Positions 54,064-62,849 of a stretch of 64,000 nucleotides of DNA are shown in pieces. The stretch's first letter is position 1; every line of letters starts with the position of its first letter. The notes beneath the pieces were generated by a model. It was not told where the DNA came from, did not search any database, and worked only from the letters and a program-made list of their open reading frames with translations. The position numbers and the translations under genes were made by a program. This stretch comes from Clostridiales bacterium (lineage in GTDB: Bacteria > Bacillota > Sulfobacillia > CADDZV01), in the NCBI GenBank assembly GCA_902812875.1, contig CADDZV010000001.1, forward strand, positions 1 to 64,000, written 5' to 3'.

Positions 54064-54930
54064 TCAACCTGGCGTTCCCAGGCGGGGACGCCACCGGCGT
54101 CCCTGTTCAGCCGCCCGCACGTAGAGACTGTAATTTTTGATGATGCCGTACGCGGCCAGCGGGCGGCCCACCTGCACGAGCCCAAGCCGCCGCGAAAGGT
54201 AGCCGCCCGCCCGCACGAAGATGCCGCTGCCGTTGATTGCATTCACAAAAAACGTCCTCCCGGCGGGCAGCCGCAGGGCCTGCATCACCCCGTCCAGGAC
54301 TTCCCGTATCGTGCCCTCGTAGTGTCCGAGCCCAACCACGTAAACGTCCTTGCCGTCGCCGTCGGTGCCCATGAATATCACTGTGCCGATGTCGCTGTGC
54401 CGGGCACGGTCAAACTCCGGTGCCGCCATCACTTCAGCGACCGACGGCCGCCGGTTGCTCGGAAGCCGGCCGAGGTGGATGTTGGCCGCGGTCACCGACG
54501 TGTGCGCCGACCCGAAGCAATGATAGAAAACCTTCGGGGCGTCCGAACCGGCGGGCGGCAGGCGCGTGGCGCGAAGGCTCACGGGCCCCTCGTATGACCG
54601 CAGCTCATCGTCGCCGGGCATGCCATCCACCAAGTGGGCAATGGTCCCGGCGGGCAGAAAAAACAGCCGCCCCGGATCTTGACCGTAGGCCTGGGTAAGA
54701 CCACGGCAGGCCCGCAGGGCAATGTACGCGGCCGTGCCGGGCAGGGCTACGGCGTAGACCGGCCGCCCAGCCCGGTCGTCCCCGAGGTACAACAGGTGTC
54801 CGGGCGCGTTTGCGTCTCCAGCCGGCGCCGTGCGTGCGGTCCCGCACCGGGCAAGGTAGCGGCTGGCGGCTTCGCGGGCCAGCACATACCGCGGGGCATG
54901 GAAAATCAGGGGTTTGTCAGTGCCGGACAA
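54064..54930 (-). CDS. Tandem DUF3189 protein
   Basis: A 288-residue protein made of two similar halves. The second (about 130-270) is typical DUF3189: KVFYHCFGSAHTSVTAANIHLG, VIFMGTDGDGKDVYVVGLGHYE, AINGSGIFVRAGGYLSRRLG. The first (8-125) is a diverged copy (LIFHAPRYVLAREAA, LLYLGDDRAGRPVYAVALPG) that has lost the CFGSAH motif. It overlaps the small YIEGIA partner by 14 bases, so the start (TTG 54930) lies in that gene. Function unknown, presumably sporulation related. Confidence 0.8.
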   Translation of the reverse strand: MSGTDKPLIFHAPRYVLAREAASRYLARCGTARTAPAGDANAPGHLLYLGDDRAGRPVYAVALPGTAAYIALRACRGLTQAYGQDPGRLFFLPAGTIAHLVDGMPGDDELRSYEGPVSLRATRLPPAGSDAPKVFYHCFGSAHTSVTAANIHLGRLPSNRRPSVAEVMAAPEFDRARHSDIGTVIFMGTDGDGKDVYVVGLGHYEGTIREVLDGVMQALRLPAGRTFFVNAINGSGIFVRAGGYLSRRLGLVQVGRPLAAYGIIKNYSLYVRAAEQGRRWRPRLGTPG

Positions 54931-55108
54931 TCAAATACGTTCCGTTCTCGAGGTCGTGTACGACGGCTTGAAAGATACGCGCCATGTAGTTGGCGATCCG
55001 CTCACGCTCCTTTTCATCCCGGGCGACGATGGTCGGCAAGCCAGCCACGGACTCCCGGTCGATGGTCACTGCGGCGATAATGTCACCAACGGTCTCGATC
55101 TGCTCCAA
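54917..55108 (-). CDS. Capping complex subunit for YIEGIA
   Basis: A 63-residue protein: VTIDRESVAGLPTIVARDEKER, then ANYMARIFQAVVHDLENGTY. Size and the position right after YIEGIA identify it with the small partner seen in many sporulating Bacillota. TTG 55108 lies seven bases after GGGAGGGA. Function unknown. Confidence 0.85.
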   Translation of the reverse strand: MEQIETVGDIIAAVTIDRESVAGLPTIVARDEKERERIANYMARIFQAVVHDLENGTYLIVRH

Positions 55109-55151
55109 AGTGCGTCCCTCCCGTTTTCGGTGGCGTCGCGTCCCGCCGCCA

Positions 55152-56051
55152 TCAATCCGCCGCCCGCCGGCCGGGCCGGACGCTGTTCGGCCGCCTTACC
55201 GAGGCCTCCAGAAGCGGCGTACGCTTCACCACCTCAAGAAGCGGGCCGATGTCTGGCTCCATGAGCATGGCCGCCAAGACCACGTTGCCCGACCGCAGGT
55301 CACGGCGCGCAAGAGGGGTCAACTCGGGGGTGTCGACGTCTATATAAACGCCGAGGATGGCGGCGGCATCGTGCACCATCGCCTGGCGCTGCCCCGGCGA
55401 AGCCAGGGTGTCACGGGCGTTTTCGTCTATTGGCTCCAGCACCACCGCGAGGCCCCGCTCGCGCCATTTCTCGCGAGCGTCACGGAGCCCCACGTCCATC
55501 AGCACCACCCCTTCGATCTCCAGCAGGCTGCCATTGAACTCGAGGCGCCCGGGACGCACCCTGGCAATATCGCCCACGGTTTTTCCGCGCATCACCACAA
55601 ACCCAAGCACACCCACCGCCGCTCCCCCGAGCAGCGCCAACAGCGGATTGTGCGAAAAGAGGGCCACCCCGCTCGTGAGTAGAGCCACTGCCATCACCAC
55701 GTAGTTCCTGGCCTCGAAGGCCCGCGCCATGCCCTCGATGTAGGCCGGTCCACGGGGCACCAGTTCCACGCGGTCGATCCTGGACAAGTAACGCCGCTCC
55801 ATGTCCCGCACCCCGGTGAACTGCTGGCCGACGAGCACCAAAAACGTGGCGGCCGTCCACTGGTGTTCCTGCAAGGCCGGCAGCACGGCAGCACCGGTAA
55901 AGGCGGCGAGCACGCCTATGGCCAGGTGCGAAAGATAGGCCTCCGGATAGGTGGGATACTGGCGGTAATCCACGCGCAAAAGCATGAGCCGCGCCACCGT
56001 TCCCGCCACCACGCCAAGAAAAACCGCCATCCACGGTAGCTCCGGCACCAT
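55152..56051 (-). CDS. YIEGIA family protein
   Basis: A 299-residue membrane protein. The family-naming motif appears as GPAYIEGMARAFEARNYVVM (Met in place of Ile). There are about four hydrophobic segments in the N-terminal 180 residues and then a soluble C-terminal domain with VGDIARVRPGRLEFNG. Its ATG overlaps the SpoIIP-type stop as TGATG, so it is co-translated. Found mainly in spore-formers; role unknown. Confidence 0.88.
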   Translation of the reverse strand: MVPELPWMAVFLGVVAGTVARLMLLRVDYRQYPTYPEAYLSHLAIGVLAAFTGAAVLPALQEHQWTAATFLVLVGQQFTGVRDMERRYLSRIDRVELVPRGPAYIEGMARAFEARNYVVMAVALLTSGVALFSHNPLLALLGGAAVGVLGFVVMRGKTVGDIARVRPGRLEFNGSLLEIEGVVLMDVGLRDAREKWRERGLAVVLEPIDENARDTLASPGQRQAMVHDAAAILGVYIDVDTPELTPLARRDLRSGNVVLAAMLMEPDIGPLLEVVKRTPLLEASVRRPNSVRPGRRAAD

Positions 56052-57130
56052 CAGGCCGGCCGCCGCCCCCGTATCATGGTCTTGAGACTCTCCCAGATGT
56101 GTCCCAGCCGCGTGGCGGCTTGGAGCACGCCACCACTCGCAATCACCAGATACGTACCGCCCCCCAGGACCACGGCCATCAGCAACCAGAAAAGGACCGA
56201 CCACGAGATGCGCTCCTGGGTCTGCCACAGGGCGGGTGAGTTCCACACCGCGGGGACAAGGCTGGCCAGCATGGCCGCGCCCTTCTCAGCGTCCTCTTTT
56301 TGGCTGTGATCATCGCCCACCTCGAGAAGCAGGCTGTGGGGCGACAAGTCCTGGTTGTAGTTGCCGTGGGCGTATAGAATCCCGCGGATAAGCCCGGGGA
56401 ACCTTTGGTCAGCTGCCGCCTTCAAGGCCTGTGCAAACGCAAGGTTGTTGGCCATGGCCGGGTTCTGGCGTCCCACCACCAGCATGACCTGGGCAACCGT
56501 CGTCCCGTCGACGGTGCGGCTGTACTCAGCCGCGGGCCCGGCATCGCGGTGCACGTCGAAAAGCACGTTTGCCCCCTGCCGCAACAGGTTGGCGGCGGTC
56601 CGCCGCGAGCGGGCGTAGGCGCCCGCATCGTGCGGCAGATGGACAGCCTCGTCATGGAGGACAGCCAGGCCGGCCTGCTGCAGCGCCCGCGCCAGGGCCG
56701 CGCCCACATCGTAGATGCCGCCGCGGTCGTCAATGGCAGAGGTGCCGTCCGAAGGGATGTACGATTCGTCGCTGTGGGTGTGATAAATGCCCACCGCGGG
56801 TGGAGCAGCTGCCGAGAGCAGTACTGTCGAGGCCGGCAGATACGGCCCGAGGTCCTCCTGGCGCTCGAAACGGGCAGTGGCGACGCGGTCACGAACGGCT
56901 ACCACCACAAAAACCCGGTTGTCTGTCGTCACGAATTCGTCTCCCACGACGACACCAAGCCCAGTCGAGACTATGGGATGGCCGCTTTCGTCCACGATCG
57001 AATAGTACCCGTCGGAAAGCTCAGGCGGTTCGAAGACAGCCGGCGCCAGGGCGCACCCCGGCATCGCCCCGGCCAATACGCCGGCGGATATGACGGCGAC
57101 CACCAGCGCCAGGAACCAAAGCCTCCTCAC
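56051..57130 (-). CDS. spoIIP: Stage II sporulation protein P-like amidase
   Basis: A 359-residue protein with an N-terminal signal/anchor helix (RRLWFLALVVAVISAGVLAGA) and a C-terminal helix (VLFWLLMAVVLGGGTYLV). Between are the zinc-site histidines in GIYHTHSDESY and FDVHRDAG, and the Glu in LLLEVGDDHS. SpoIIP cleaves peptidoglycan during engulfment. GTG 57130 overlaps the previous stop as GTGA; the frame runs to 57541 without homology. It is shorter than Bacillus SpoIIP, so it may be the SpoIIP-like relative linked to YIEGIA. Confidence 0.85.
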   Translation of the reverse strand: MRRLWFLALVVAVISAGVLAGAMPGCALAPAVFEPPELSDGYYSIVDESGHPIVSTGLGVVVGDEFVTTDNRVFVVVAVRDRVATARFERQEDLGPYLPASTVLLSAAAPPAVGIYHTHSDESYIPSDGTSAIDDRGGIYDVGAALARALQQAGLAVLHDEAVHLPHDAGAYARSRRTAANLLRQGANVLFDVHRDAGPAAEYSRTVDGTTVAQVMLVVGRQNPAMANNLAFAQALKAAADQRFPGLIRGILYAHGNYNQDLSPHSLLLEVGDDHSQKEDAEKGAAMLASLVPAVWNSPALWQTQERISWSVLFWLLMAVVLGGGTYLVIASGGVLQAATRLGHIWESLKTMIRGRRPA

Positions 57131-57759
57131 AGCCGCTCGCCCCGATTCCGGGGACCGCCTTGCCAGGCTTCGCGCACCTCGCCCACCATTTCGGCCACCG
57201 CCACCCCCACCAGCCCTGCCAGCACCGTTGTATCGAAGGCGCCTGCCCCACCCAGCCACGTGCTGCCAGGCACACCCCGGTACAAAAGCGACAAATACTG
57301 GGCGAGGTCTTGCACCACGGTACCCAGCACACCGGCCACAAAGGCTCCCCGGCGCGAGCGCCCGGCGAGGTACGCCACCAGCCCAGCCGTCACCCCAAAA
57401 AGATAGGTGGGTTCGGCAAACATCTGGGCGGGTTCGGCGGGCATCAGACGGGCCAAGGCGTACAGGAACCCAGCGGTGATAACCACCCCGACTATCGTTC
57501 TGGTCTTCTCGCGGGCCGTGTCTGCGGTCGCCAAGAGCCACACCGCCACTGCGGCCGGAACGACACTGCCGCCGAGGTTCACCCGCAGGCTTATCGGGCC
57601 GGGCACCACGGTAAAGTTCACGAGGCTTGCCACCGCGATCAGCACAAGCACCACAAGGACCTGCCGGTCGGTGAGCCGCATGCGGTCGAGCGCCCGCTCA
57701 GCCAGGCCGAAGTAAACGGCCGCGGCGGCGATGAGTAAGGCGATCATGCCAACGGGCAA
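57127..57759 (-). CDS. DUF1614 membrane protein
   Basis: A 210-residue protein with about six helices. LRVNLGGSVVPAAVAVWLLAT and GAGAFDTTVLAGLVGVAVAEM are conserved DUF1614 regions. Function unknown. First of a coupled set with spoIIP, YIEGIA, its small partner and DUF3189. The start has no strong site; ATG 57759 is the most upstream. Confidence 0.8.
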   Translation of the reverse strand: MPVGMIALLIAAAAVYFGLAERALDRMRLTDRQVLVVLVLIAVASLVNFTVVPGPISLRVNLGGSVVPAAVAVWLLATADTAREKTRTIVGVVITAGFLYALARLMPAEPAQMFAEPTYLFGVTAGLVAYLAGRSRRGAFVAGVLGTVVQDLAQYLSLLYRGVPGSTWLGGAGAFDTTVLAGLVGVAVAEMVGEVREAWQGGPRNRGERL

Positions 57760-57851
57760 AAGCTACACCTCTTGACGACGAAGTTGAGCGGACAGGCAAA
57801 AATCACAATGTCACGGCCTATTCTGCCCTCGCACTCGCCCGCAAATACAAA

Positions 57852-57878
57852 AGCCCCGGCCATGTGGTGGCCGGGGCT
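57852..57878 (-). terminator. Rho-independent terminator of ispH-rpsA
   Basis: AGCCCCGGCC (57852-57861) and GGCCGGGGCT (57869-57878) form a 10-bp stem around seven bases. On the minus strand TTTGTATTTG follows. It stands 32 bases past the stop. Confidence 0.85.
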
Positions 57879-57909
57879 CACTTGCCGGTAAATCGTTGGC
57901 GGTCAGTTA

Positions 57910-60006
57910 CTAGTCTTGTCCGGATTTGTCCTCGTCCCGTGCCTGCAGGCGATCGAGCACATCGCCCACCATGTCCCCCAGGGTAACCCCTTCGGACTTC
58001 TGCTGGCTTGTGACCTCGGCCGCCTCGTGCCGGTTCTTTTCGTGCTCGGCTTCCCGGATGGACAAAGAGATCCGTTTTTGCTCGGGATTTATGGACAAAA
58101 TCTTGACGGGCACCACCTGGCCCACGCTTACCACTTCCTCGGGATGGGCGACCCGGTGCGGAGCAAGCTGGGAGATGTGCACAAGGCCATCGAGCCCCTC
58201 CTCGAGCTCAACGAAGGCACCGAAGCCGGTCAGCCGCACCACTTTGCCTTCCACGATGTCGCCCTCGTGATACTTGGAAGCCGCCTGGGTCCACGGATCG
58301 GGCAAAAGCTGCTTGAGACCGAGGGAAATCCGCTGCCGCTCCCGGTCCACCTTGAGAACCTTGACGTTGATGGTGTCTCCCTCGTGCAACACCTCGGAGG
58401 GATGGCGGACACGCGTCCATGAGAGCTCGGACACGTGCAAGAGGCCGTCCACCCCGCCGATATCGACAAACGCACCGAAATCAGTCAGGCGCTTGACCTT
58501 GCCCGGGAGCACGTCGCCTTCCTGGATTGTATTCCAGATCTTTTCGCGAGCCTTCTGGCGTTCCTCTTCCAGAACCGCCTTCTCCGAGAGAATGGCCTTG
58601 CGTGCCTTGCGGTCCACCTCCAGGACGCGCGCCCGCACCTCGGTGCCAACGTATGGGCTGAGGTCGCGGATGAATTCGAGGCCTACCTGACTGGCCGGCA
58701 TAAATGCCCGCACACCGGCGTCCACGATGAGGCCGCCCTTGGTGGTCTCCGTGACCCTGGCGGTGATGACCTCGCCATTCTGCAAGGCTTCTTCCAGCCG
58801 GCTCCAGGCCTTGTCTTCCTCTGCCCGCCGGCGGGAAAGGAGCGGCCGCCCCTCGTCCTTGTCGTCGATGCGTAGAACCACCACATCGATCTCGTCGCCA
58901 ACCTCAACCTCGCGGCCGGCCGTGGGCACTCCCGCGGGATAGATGTCGTGAGGGCGTACCAGTCCTTCGGTTTTATACCCGACGTCGACAAGCAGCCCAT
59001 CATCGGTCTTGGCCACCACCCGGCCGGTCACGAGCTGGCCTGGCCGCAGGCCGATCATGTCCTCGGTCATGTGCTCCTCCTCCGGTTCCGCAGCGGCAGG
59101 TTCCGTAGCACCCGCCGGTACAGAGGGCTCGCTTGTGTCGCCGCCTGTGTACTTTTCTTCTTCCGTAGTCCCATCGAACGACTGCATTCTCCTCACGACC
59201 TCCTCGGTAATCCACTCGGGCGTCGATGCTCCGGCGGTGACGCCCACCCGCCGTACTCCCAGAAACCATTCGGGACGCAGTTCATCCGCATCCTCGATAT
59301 GATAGGCTGGCTTGCCGCTGTCGTGCACTACACTAGCAAGATTACGCGTGTTGGCACTGTTGCGTCCCCCGATCACGACCATCATATCGACCTGGGCGGC
59401 CAGCTCACGGGCGTAGCGCTGGGCATCGCTCGTCCAATCGCACATGGTTTTCTCTACGCGCAGCTGTCTGGCCTTCTGGCGGATGACCGCAGTAATATCA
59501 TTCACATCTTCTGCCCGGTGGGTCGTCTGCGAAAGCACCGCAACCTTTTCTGCCGGCGGCAAGGCCTCCGCCTCGGCGCGGTTCGACACCACCACGGCAC
59601 GACCGTCGGTGTGGGCCACGATCCCACGCACTTCCGCATGGGCCGGGTCGCCGATGATGACAACCTGGTAGCCGGCACTTGTCAGGCTGGCCGCCAGCCG
59701 TTGGGCGCGTTTCACCTTGGGGCAGGTGGCATCGTAAATCTGCAGGCCACGGGCTTGTGCCTGTGCCCTGAGGGCAGGAGAGATACCATGAGAGGGAAAA
59801 ACCACGGCGCCGCCTGGCACCGATGCGAGCGATTCCGACAGGTGCACACCCTTTTCCGCAAGACGGGCCACCTCATGACGGTTGTGGATCAACTCGCCGA
59901 GTGTGTGCACGCCTTCTGGATGTTCACTGGCCGCCTTCTGGGCAATTTCGATGGCCCGTTTTACACCCTCGCAAAAGCCGGCCTTCTGGGCGATGATAAT
60001 CTCCAA
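57910..60006 (-). CDS. ispH: IspH (HMBPP reductase) fused to ribosomal protein S1
   Basis: A 698-residue bifunctional protein. Residues 1-280 are IspH: GFCEGVKRAIE (Cys12), ATCPKVKRAQ and MCDWTSDAQ hold the [4Fe-4S] cysteines, and TAGASTPEWITEEVV closes it. A Glu/Ala-rich linker (285-320) leads to four S1 RNA-binding domains, each starting in the style GQLVTGRVV, GEVITARVTE, GDVLPGKVKR, GDIVEGKVVR. IspH makes IPP and DMAPP; S1 binds mRNA on the ribosome. The same fusion is known in clostridia. The upstream 44-base gap leads to plsC. Confidence 0.96.
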   Translation of the reverse strand: MEIIIAQKAGFCEGVKRAIEIAQKAASEHPEGVHTLGELIHNRHEVARLAEKGVHLSESLASVPGGAVVFPSHGISPALRAQAQARGLQIYDATCPKVKRAQRLAASLTSAGYQVVIIGDPAHAEVRGIVAHTDGRAVVVSNRAEAEALPPAEKVAVLSQTTHRAEDVNDITAVIRQKARQLRVEKTMCDWTSDAQRYARELAAQVDMMVVIGGRNSANTRNLASVVHDSGKPAYHIEDADELRPEWFLGVRRVGVTAGASTPEWITEEVVRRMQSFDGTTEEEKYTGGDTSEPSVPAGATEPAAAEPEEEHMTEDMIGLRPGQLVTGRVVAKTDDGLLVDVGYKTEGLVRPHDIYPAGVPTAGREVEVGDEIDVVVLRIDDKDEGRPLLSRRRAEEDKAWSRLEEALQNGEVITARVTETTKGGLIVDAGVRAFMPASQVGLEFIRDLSPYVGTEVRARVLEVDRKARKAILSEKAVLEEERQKAREKIWNTIQEGDVLPGKVKRLTDFGAFVDIGGVDGLLHVSELSWTRVRHPSEVLHEGDTINVKVLKVDRERQRISLGLKQLLPDPWTQAASKYHEGDIVEGKVVRLTGFGAFVELEEGLDGLVHISQLAPHRVAHPEEVVSVGQVVPVKILSINPEQKRISLSIREAEHEKNRHEAAEVTSQQKSEGVTLGDMVGDVLDRLQARDEDKSGQD

Positions 60007-60050
60007 AGTCAGCTACCCCGGACAGTTACTGTGGCAATGCCAGATACAAT

Positions 60051-60692
60051 CTACACCGAATCGGCTTTAGTGTCTAACATTTTATTGAATTCGCGGACCG
60101 GCCATTGGCGGCCGCACAAGCCCGCAATGGAGGCCATCATGCGGTCGGAGGCCCTGGCTGCTGTGGCCATGTCCGCCCGCCCGTGCCGGAGATCGTCCAT
60201 GTCGATGGCGGGCCCGACACTGACAGACATGCGGCGGAACAGCCGGTACCGGCCGATAATCCCTGCCGGCACCACCGTGACGGGCGTTCGCAAAGCGATG
60301 TAGCCGGCGCCTGGTTCGGGGGCCTTGAGAACATCGGTGCGGCTGCGGGTGCCTTCCGGGAAAAGCCCCACGACGCGGCCGCGGGAAAGAAGCTCAAACG
60401 CCTGGCGCAGCGAGGCCCGGTCCGCCGTACCGCGGCGTACGGGGAAGGCGCCCAGCCACCGCAGTACAGTACCGAAGACGCGGTTCTGATAAAGCTCGGC
60501 TTTGGCCATGAAGTGCACCTGTCTAGGCAGGACCACGCCCAGGAGAACCGGGTCCCACCAGCTCTTGTGGTTGGCCACCACCAGCACCGGTCCGGTTTTT
60601 GGCAGGTGCTCCCGCCCTGACACCCGCGGCCAAAAAAGCAGGTACACGATGGGGGCCACGATCATCCGGGCAAACGCGTAAAATGCGCTCAC
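60051..60692 (-). CDS. plsC: 1-acyl-sn-glycerol-3-phosphate acyltransferase
   Basis: A 213-residue membrane-associated acyltransferase. VVANHKSWWDPVLLG has the H(X4)D active site; FPVRRGTADR and LFPEGTRS are the substrate motifs. GTG 60692 overlaps the cmk stop as GTGA; the longer frame to 60737 lies inside cmk. It adds the second acyl chain in phosphatidic acid synthesis. Confidence 0.93.
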   Translation of the reverse strand: MSAFYAFARMIVAPIVYLLFWPRVSGREHLPKTGPVLVVANHKSWWDPVLLGVVLPRQVHFMAKAELYQNRVFGTVLRWLGAFPVRRGTADRASLRQAFELLSRGRVVGLFPEGTRSRTDVLKAPEPGAGYIALRTPVTVVPAGIIGRYRLFRRMSVSVGPAIDMDDLRHGRADMATAARASDRMMASIAGLCGRQWPVREFNKMLDTKADSV

Positions 60693-61396
60693 TTTTCCTT
60701 GCCCCCTGGCAAAGCCACTATCCCTTTCGCCAGGCACACGTTAATGGCCTCGGCCAGCACGTCTGCCGCCTCCCGGCCGGTGGTGTCGATGACCACGGCG
60801 TCCTCGGCCTGCGACAGCGGGTCGATCGCCCTGCCCTGGTCAAGGCTGTCGCGCCGGTGGAGCTCACGGGCCACATGCTCGTGTCCCGTGGCAAGACCGC
60901 TCCGGGCCAGGTCAGCCTGCCGGCGGGCGGCGCGTTCCTCGAGCGAACAGGTCACGTATATTTTCACCTTGGCCCACGGCAATACCTTGGTCCCGATGTC
61001 ACGGCCATCCATGACCATGCAACCACCCTCGGCCAAAGCCCGCTGGCGGGCCACCAGGAACGATCGGACAGCCTGGTGACGGGAAACCACCGACACCGCC
61101 TGGTTTACGGCCGGCCCGCGCAAGTGGGGGGTAACGTCTTCACCATCGAGAAAAACCTGCGAGGGCTGCCCGCCGGTTCCCGGCGTCACCTGCAGGTCGA
61201 GGTTACGCAACATGGCGGCAATGGCGGTAGCGTCATCGGGGTCGATGTCCCGGCGCAGGCACGCCAGCGTGACAGCTCTGTACATGGCACCGGTGTCGAC
61301 ATAGCGGTAGTGAAAATGGGCACTCAAGCCGCGGGCCAGCGTGCTTTTCCCGGCGCCGGCCGGGCCGTCAATGGCGATGAGAGTGTCAGGATGCAA
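60689..61396 (-). CDS. cmk: Cytidylate kinase
   Basis: A 235-residue kinase: IAIDGPAGAGKSTLARGLSA is the P-loop, YRYVDTGAMYRAVTL the NMP site, VMDGRDIGTKVLPWAKVKIYV and RDSLDQGRAIDPL follow. Phosphorylates CMP and dCMP. Followed by plsC and ispH-rpsA in one run, as in related genomes. The 99-base gap to the upstream GerMN gene may hold a promoter. Confidence 0.95.
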   Translation of the reverse strand: MHPDTLIAIDGPAGAGKSTLARGLSAHFHYRYVDTGAMYRAVTLACLRRDIDPDDATAIAAMLRNLDLQVTPGTGGQPSQVFLDGEDVTPHLRGPAVNQAVSVVSRHQAVRSFLVARQRALAEGGCMVMDGRDIGTKVLPWAKVKIYVTCSLEERAARRQADLARSGLATGHEHVARELHRRDSLDQGRAIDPLSQAEDAVVIDTTGREAADVLAEAINVCLAKGIVALPGGKEK

Positions 61397-61494
61397 GGCG
61401 AACGTGGCCCTCCCCCACGTGCCGGTTGGCTTGATGTCGGTTGCGAAGTCGGCTCCGCGAACCGCGAAGATTATAGCACAGGGTAGACCACGGC

Positions 61495-62406
61495 TTACGG
61501 GCCGGCGGCCGGCAGTGGACGTTCGATTGGCAGTGGCAGCCAGGCACGGTTCAGGCGGTCCGGGGTGGGACCGCCGGCACCAAACGGCCGCTCCGGTCCC
61601 ACCATTTCGCCATCAACCAGCAGCACCACCTCGCGCACGGCCGGAAATTCCAATACCGTGCCGACGATTTCTGCCAGCCGCAAGTTGAGGGTTGCGGGGA
61701 CGGCGCCGGACTCGGCCCGGCCGTCAACATCCACATAAGCCACGTCGCCTTCCACGTCCACGCGATGCAGCGTGGTTCCAGGTGGCAACAGGGTGAAAAT
61801 GCCTTCTTTCTGTTCCGACCCGGTGGGTCCGGCGAACAGCGCTGTGAGGGCCGTGGTGAGGGCCTGCTCCAGCACGTCCTGATTTCCCGCGGCCGGTGGC
61901 AAGGCCCGTTTTACGGGTACCAGCACAAAATCAGGGCCGCGCCGTGCCAGGAAAAGCACCGCGACCGCGTCCGGACGCCGGATCTGCACCCGGCCCACGA
62001 TCGCGATGCTTCGCCAGGTGGCAGCGTATGTGCCGGGGGACGGAACGAGCACAGCGTCACCTACGGCCGTCACGCTGAAAAAAAGCACCTGGGCGACGCG
62101 GCTGCCGTCGATCTCGAGGAGATCCTCCGGGTTGACCGGAACGGCCACTTCCTCAGTGCGGAAATAGGCCACTGGTCGGCTATTCACAAGCACCGCCACG
62201 CGCGGCTGCGGCCGGCCGCTTGCTTCGTGCAGCTGCACCCACAGGCCGGTGTCCACACCGCCGTCGGGAGAACTGGCGGCCGGCGCTATGGCGGGCACCG
62301 CCCCGCTCGGCCACAGATGCCAGCTGGCCACAAAGGCAAAAAGCACGGCGGTGGCAATTAAAAACCGGCGTGCGTGGTGGGTCTTGGGGCGCAACAAAAA
62401 TACCAC
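61495..62406 (-). CDS. GerMN-domain (sporulation/germination) protein
   Basis: A 303-residue protein with an N-terminal membrane anchor (FLIATAVLFAFVASWHLW). The C-terminal half has the GerMN pattern: ALFAGPTGSEQKEGIFTLLPPG, DVEGDVAYVDVDG and EIVGTVLEFPAVREVVLLVDG. Residues 60-180 are not assigned. The GTG start lies in the 3' arm of a hairpin, and nearby TTG codons are alternatives. Related to spore-germination proteins. Confidence 0.75.
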   Translation of the reverse strand: MVFLLRPKTHHARRFLIATAVLFAFVASWHLWPSGAVPAIAPAASSPDGGVDTGLWVQLHEASGRPQPRVAVLVNSRPVAYFRTEEVAVPVNPEDLLEIDGSRVAQVLFFSVTAVGDAVLVPSPGTYAATWRSIAIVGRVQIRRPDAVAVLFLARRGPDFVLVPVKRALPPAAGNQDVLEQALTTALTALFAGPTGSEQKEGIFTLLPPGTTLHRVDVEGDVAYVDVDGRAESGAVPATLNLRLAEIVGTVLEFPAVREVVLLVDGEMVGPERPFGAGGPTPDRLNRAWLPLPIERPLPAAGP

Positions 62407-62450
62407 CCCCGCAGGGAGCCGTTACACGGCTATGCGGAAGCGGTATTTTT
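62396..62450 (-). terminator. Structured terminator-like hairpin overlapping the GerMN start
   Basis: AAAAATACC (62396-62404) and GGTATTTTT (62442-62450) pair around an inner structure: CCGC/GCGG and AGCCG/CGGCT with loop TTACA. On the minus strand it follows the DUF59-type gene and ends in TTTTTG, so it fits a bidirectional terminator. Its 3' arm contains the GTG start of the next gene. Confidence 0.6.
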
Positions 62451-62472
62451 CATGCCCACTTTTTGGATGGCA

Positions 62473-62820
62473 TTACCACCCGTACAGACGCGCCCTGGCC
62501 TCTTCGCTCATCATGTCGGGTGTCCAAGGTGGGTCCCAGACAAGCTCCACCTGCACGTCTTTGACCCCCTCCACTTGCCGAAGGGCCCACTTGGCGTCCT
62601 CCGTGATGGTGGCCGCCAGCGGGCAACCAGGAGCGGTCATCGTCATGGTCAGTACCACCGTACCGTCATCGTGGATGTCGATGTCGTAAACCAGGCCCAG
62701 GTCAACGATGTCCATCCCCAGCTCCGGGTCTATCACCTGCTTCAGGGCCTCGCGTATCTCGGCCTCGTCGGGTTTCACCTGTCCCCGGGCGTCGGCTTTT
62801 GTGTCATCCATGGTGCCCAC
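62473..62820 (-). CDS. Fe-S assembly factor (DUF59/MIP18-like, PaaD-related)
   Basis: A 115-residue protein: EIREALKQVIDPELGMDIVDLGLVYDIDI is the MIP18 start, MTMTAPGCPLAATI has the conserved Cys, and VELVWDPPWTPDMM is its end. Such SufT/PaaD-like proteins help deliver Fe-S clusters. It is next to the Mrp gene, which carries the same domain at its N-terminus. The start ATG is taken at 62820; ATG 62811 is also possible. Confidence 0.9.
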   Translation of the reverse strand: MGTMDDTKADARGQVKPDEAEIREALKQVIDPELGMDIVDLGLVYDIDIHDDGTVVLTMTMTAPGCPLAATITEDAKWALRQVEGVKDVQVELVWDPPWTPDMMSEEARARLYGW

Positions 62821-62849
62821 GCTCCCTGGCAGACTAATGGTTCCGCATG

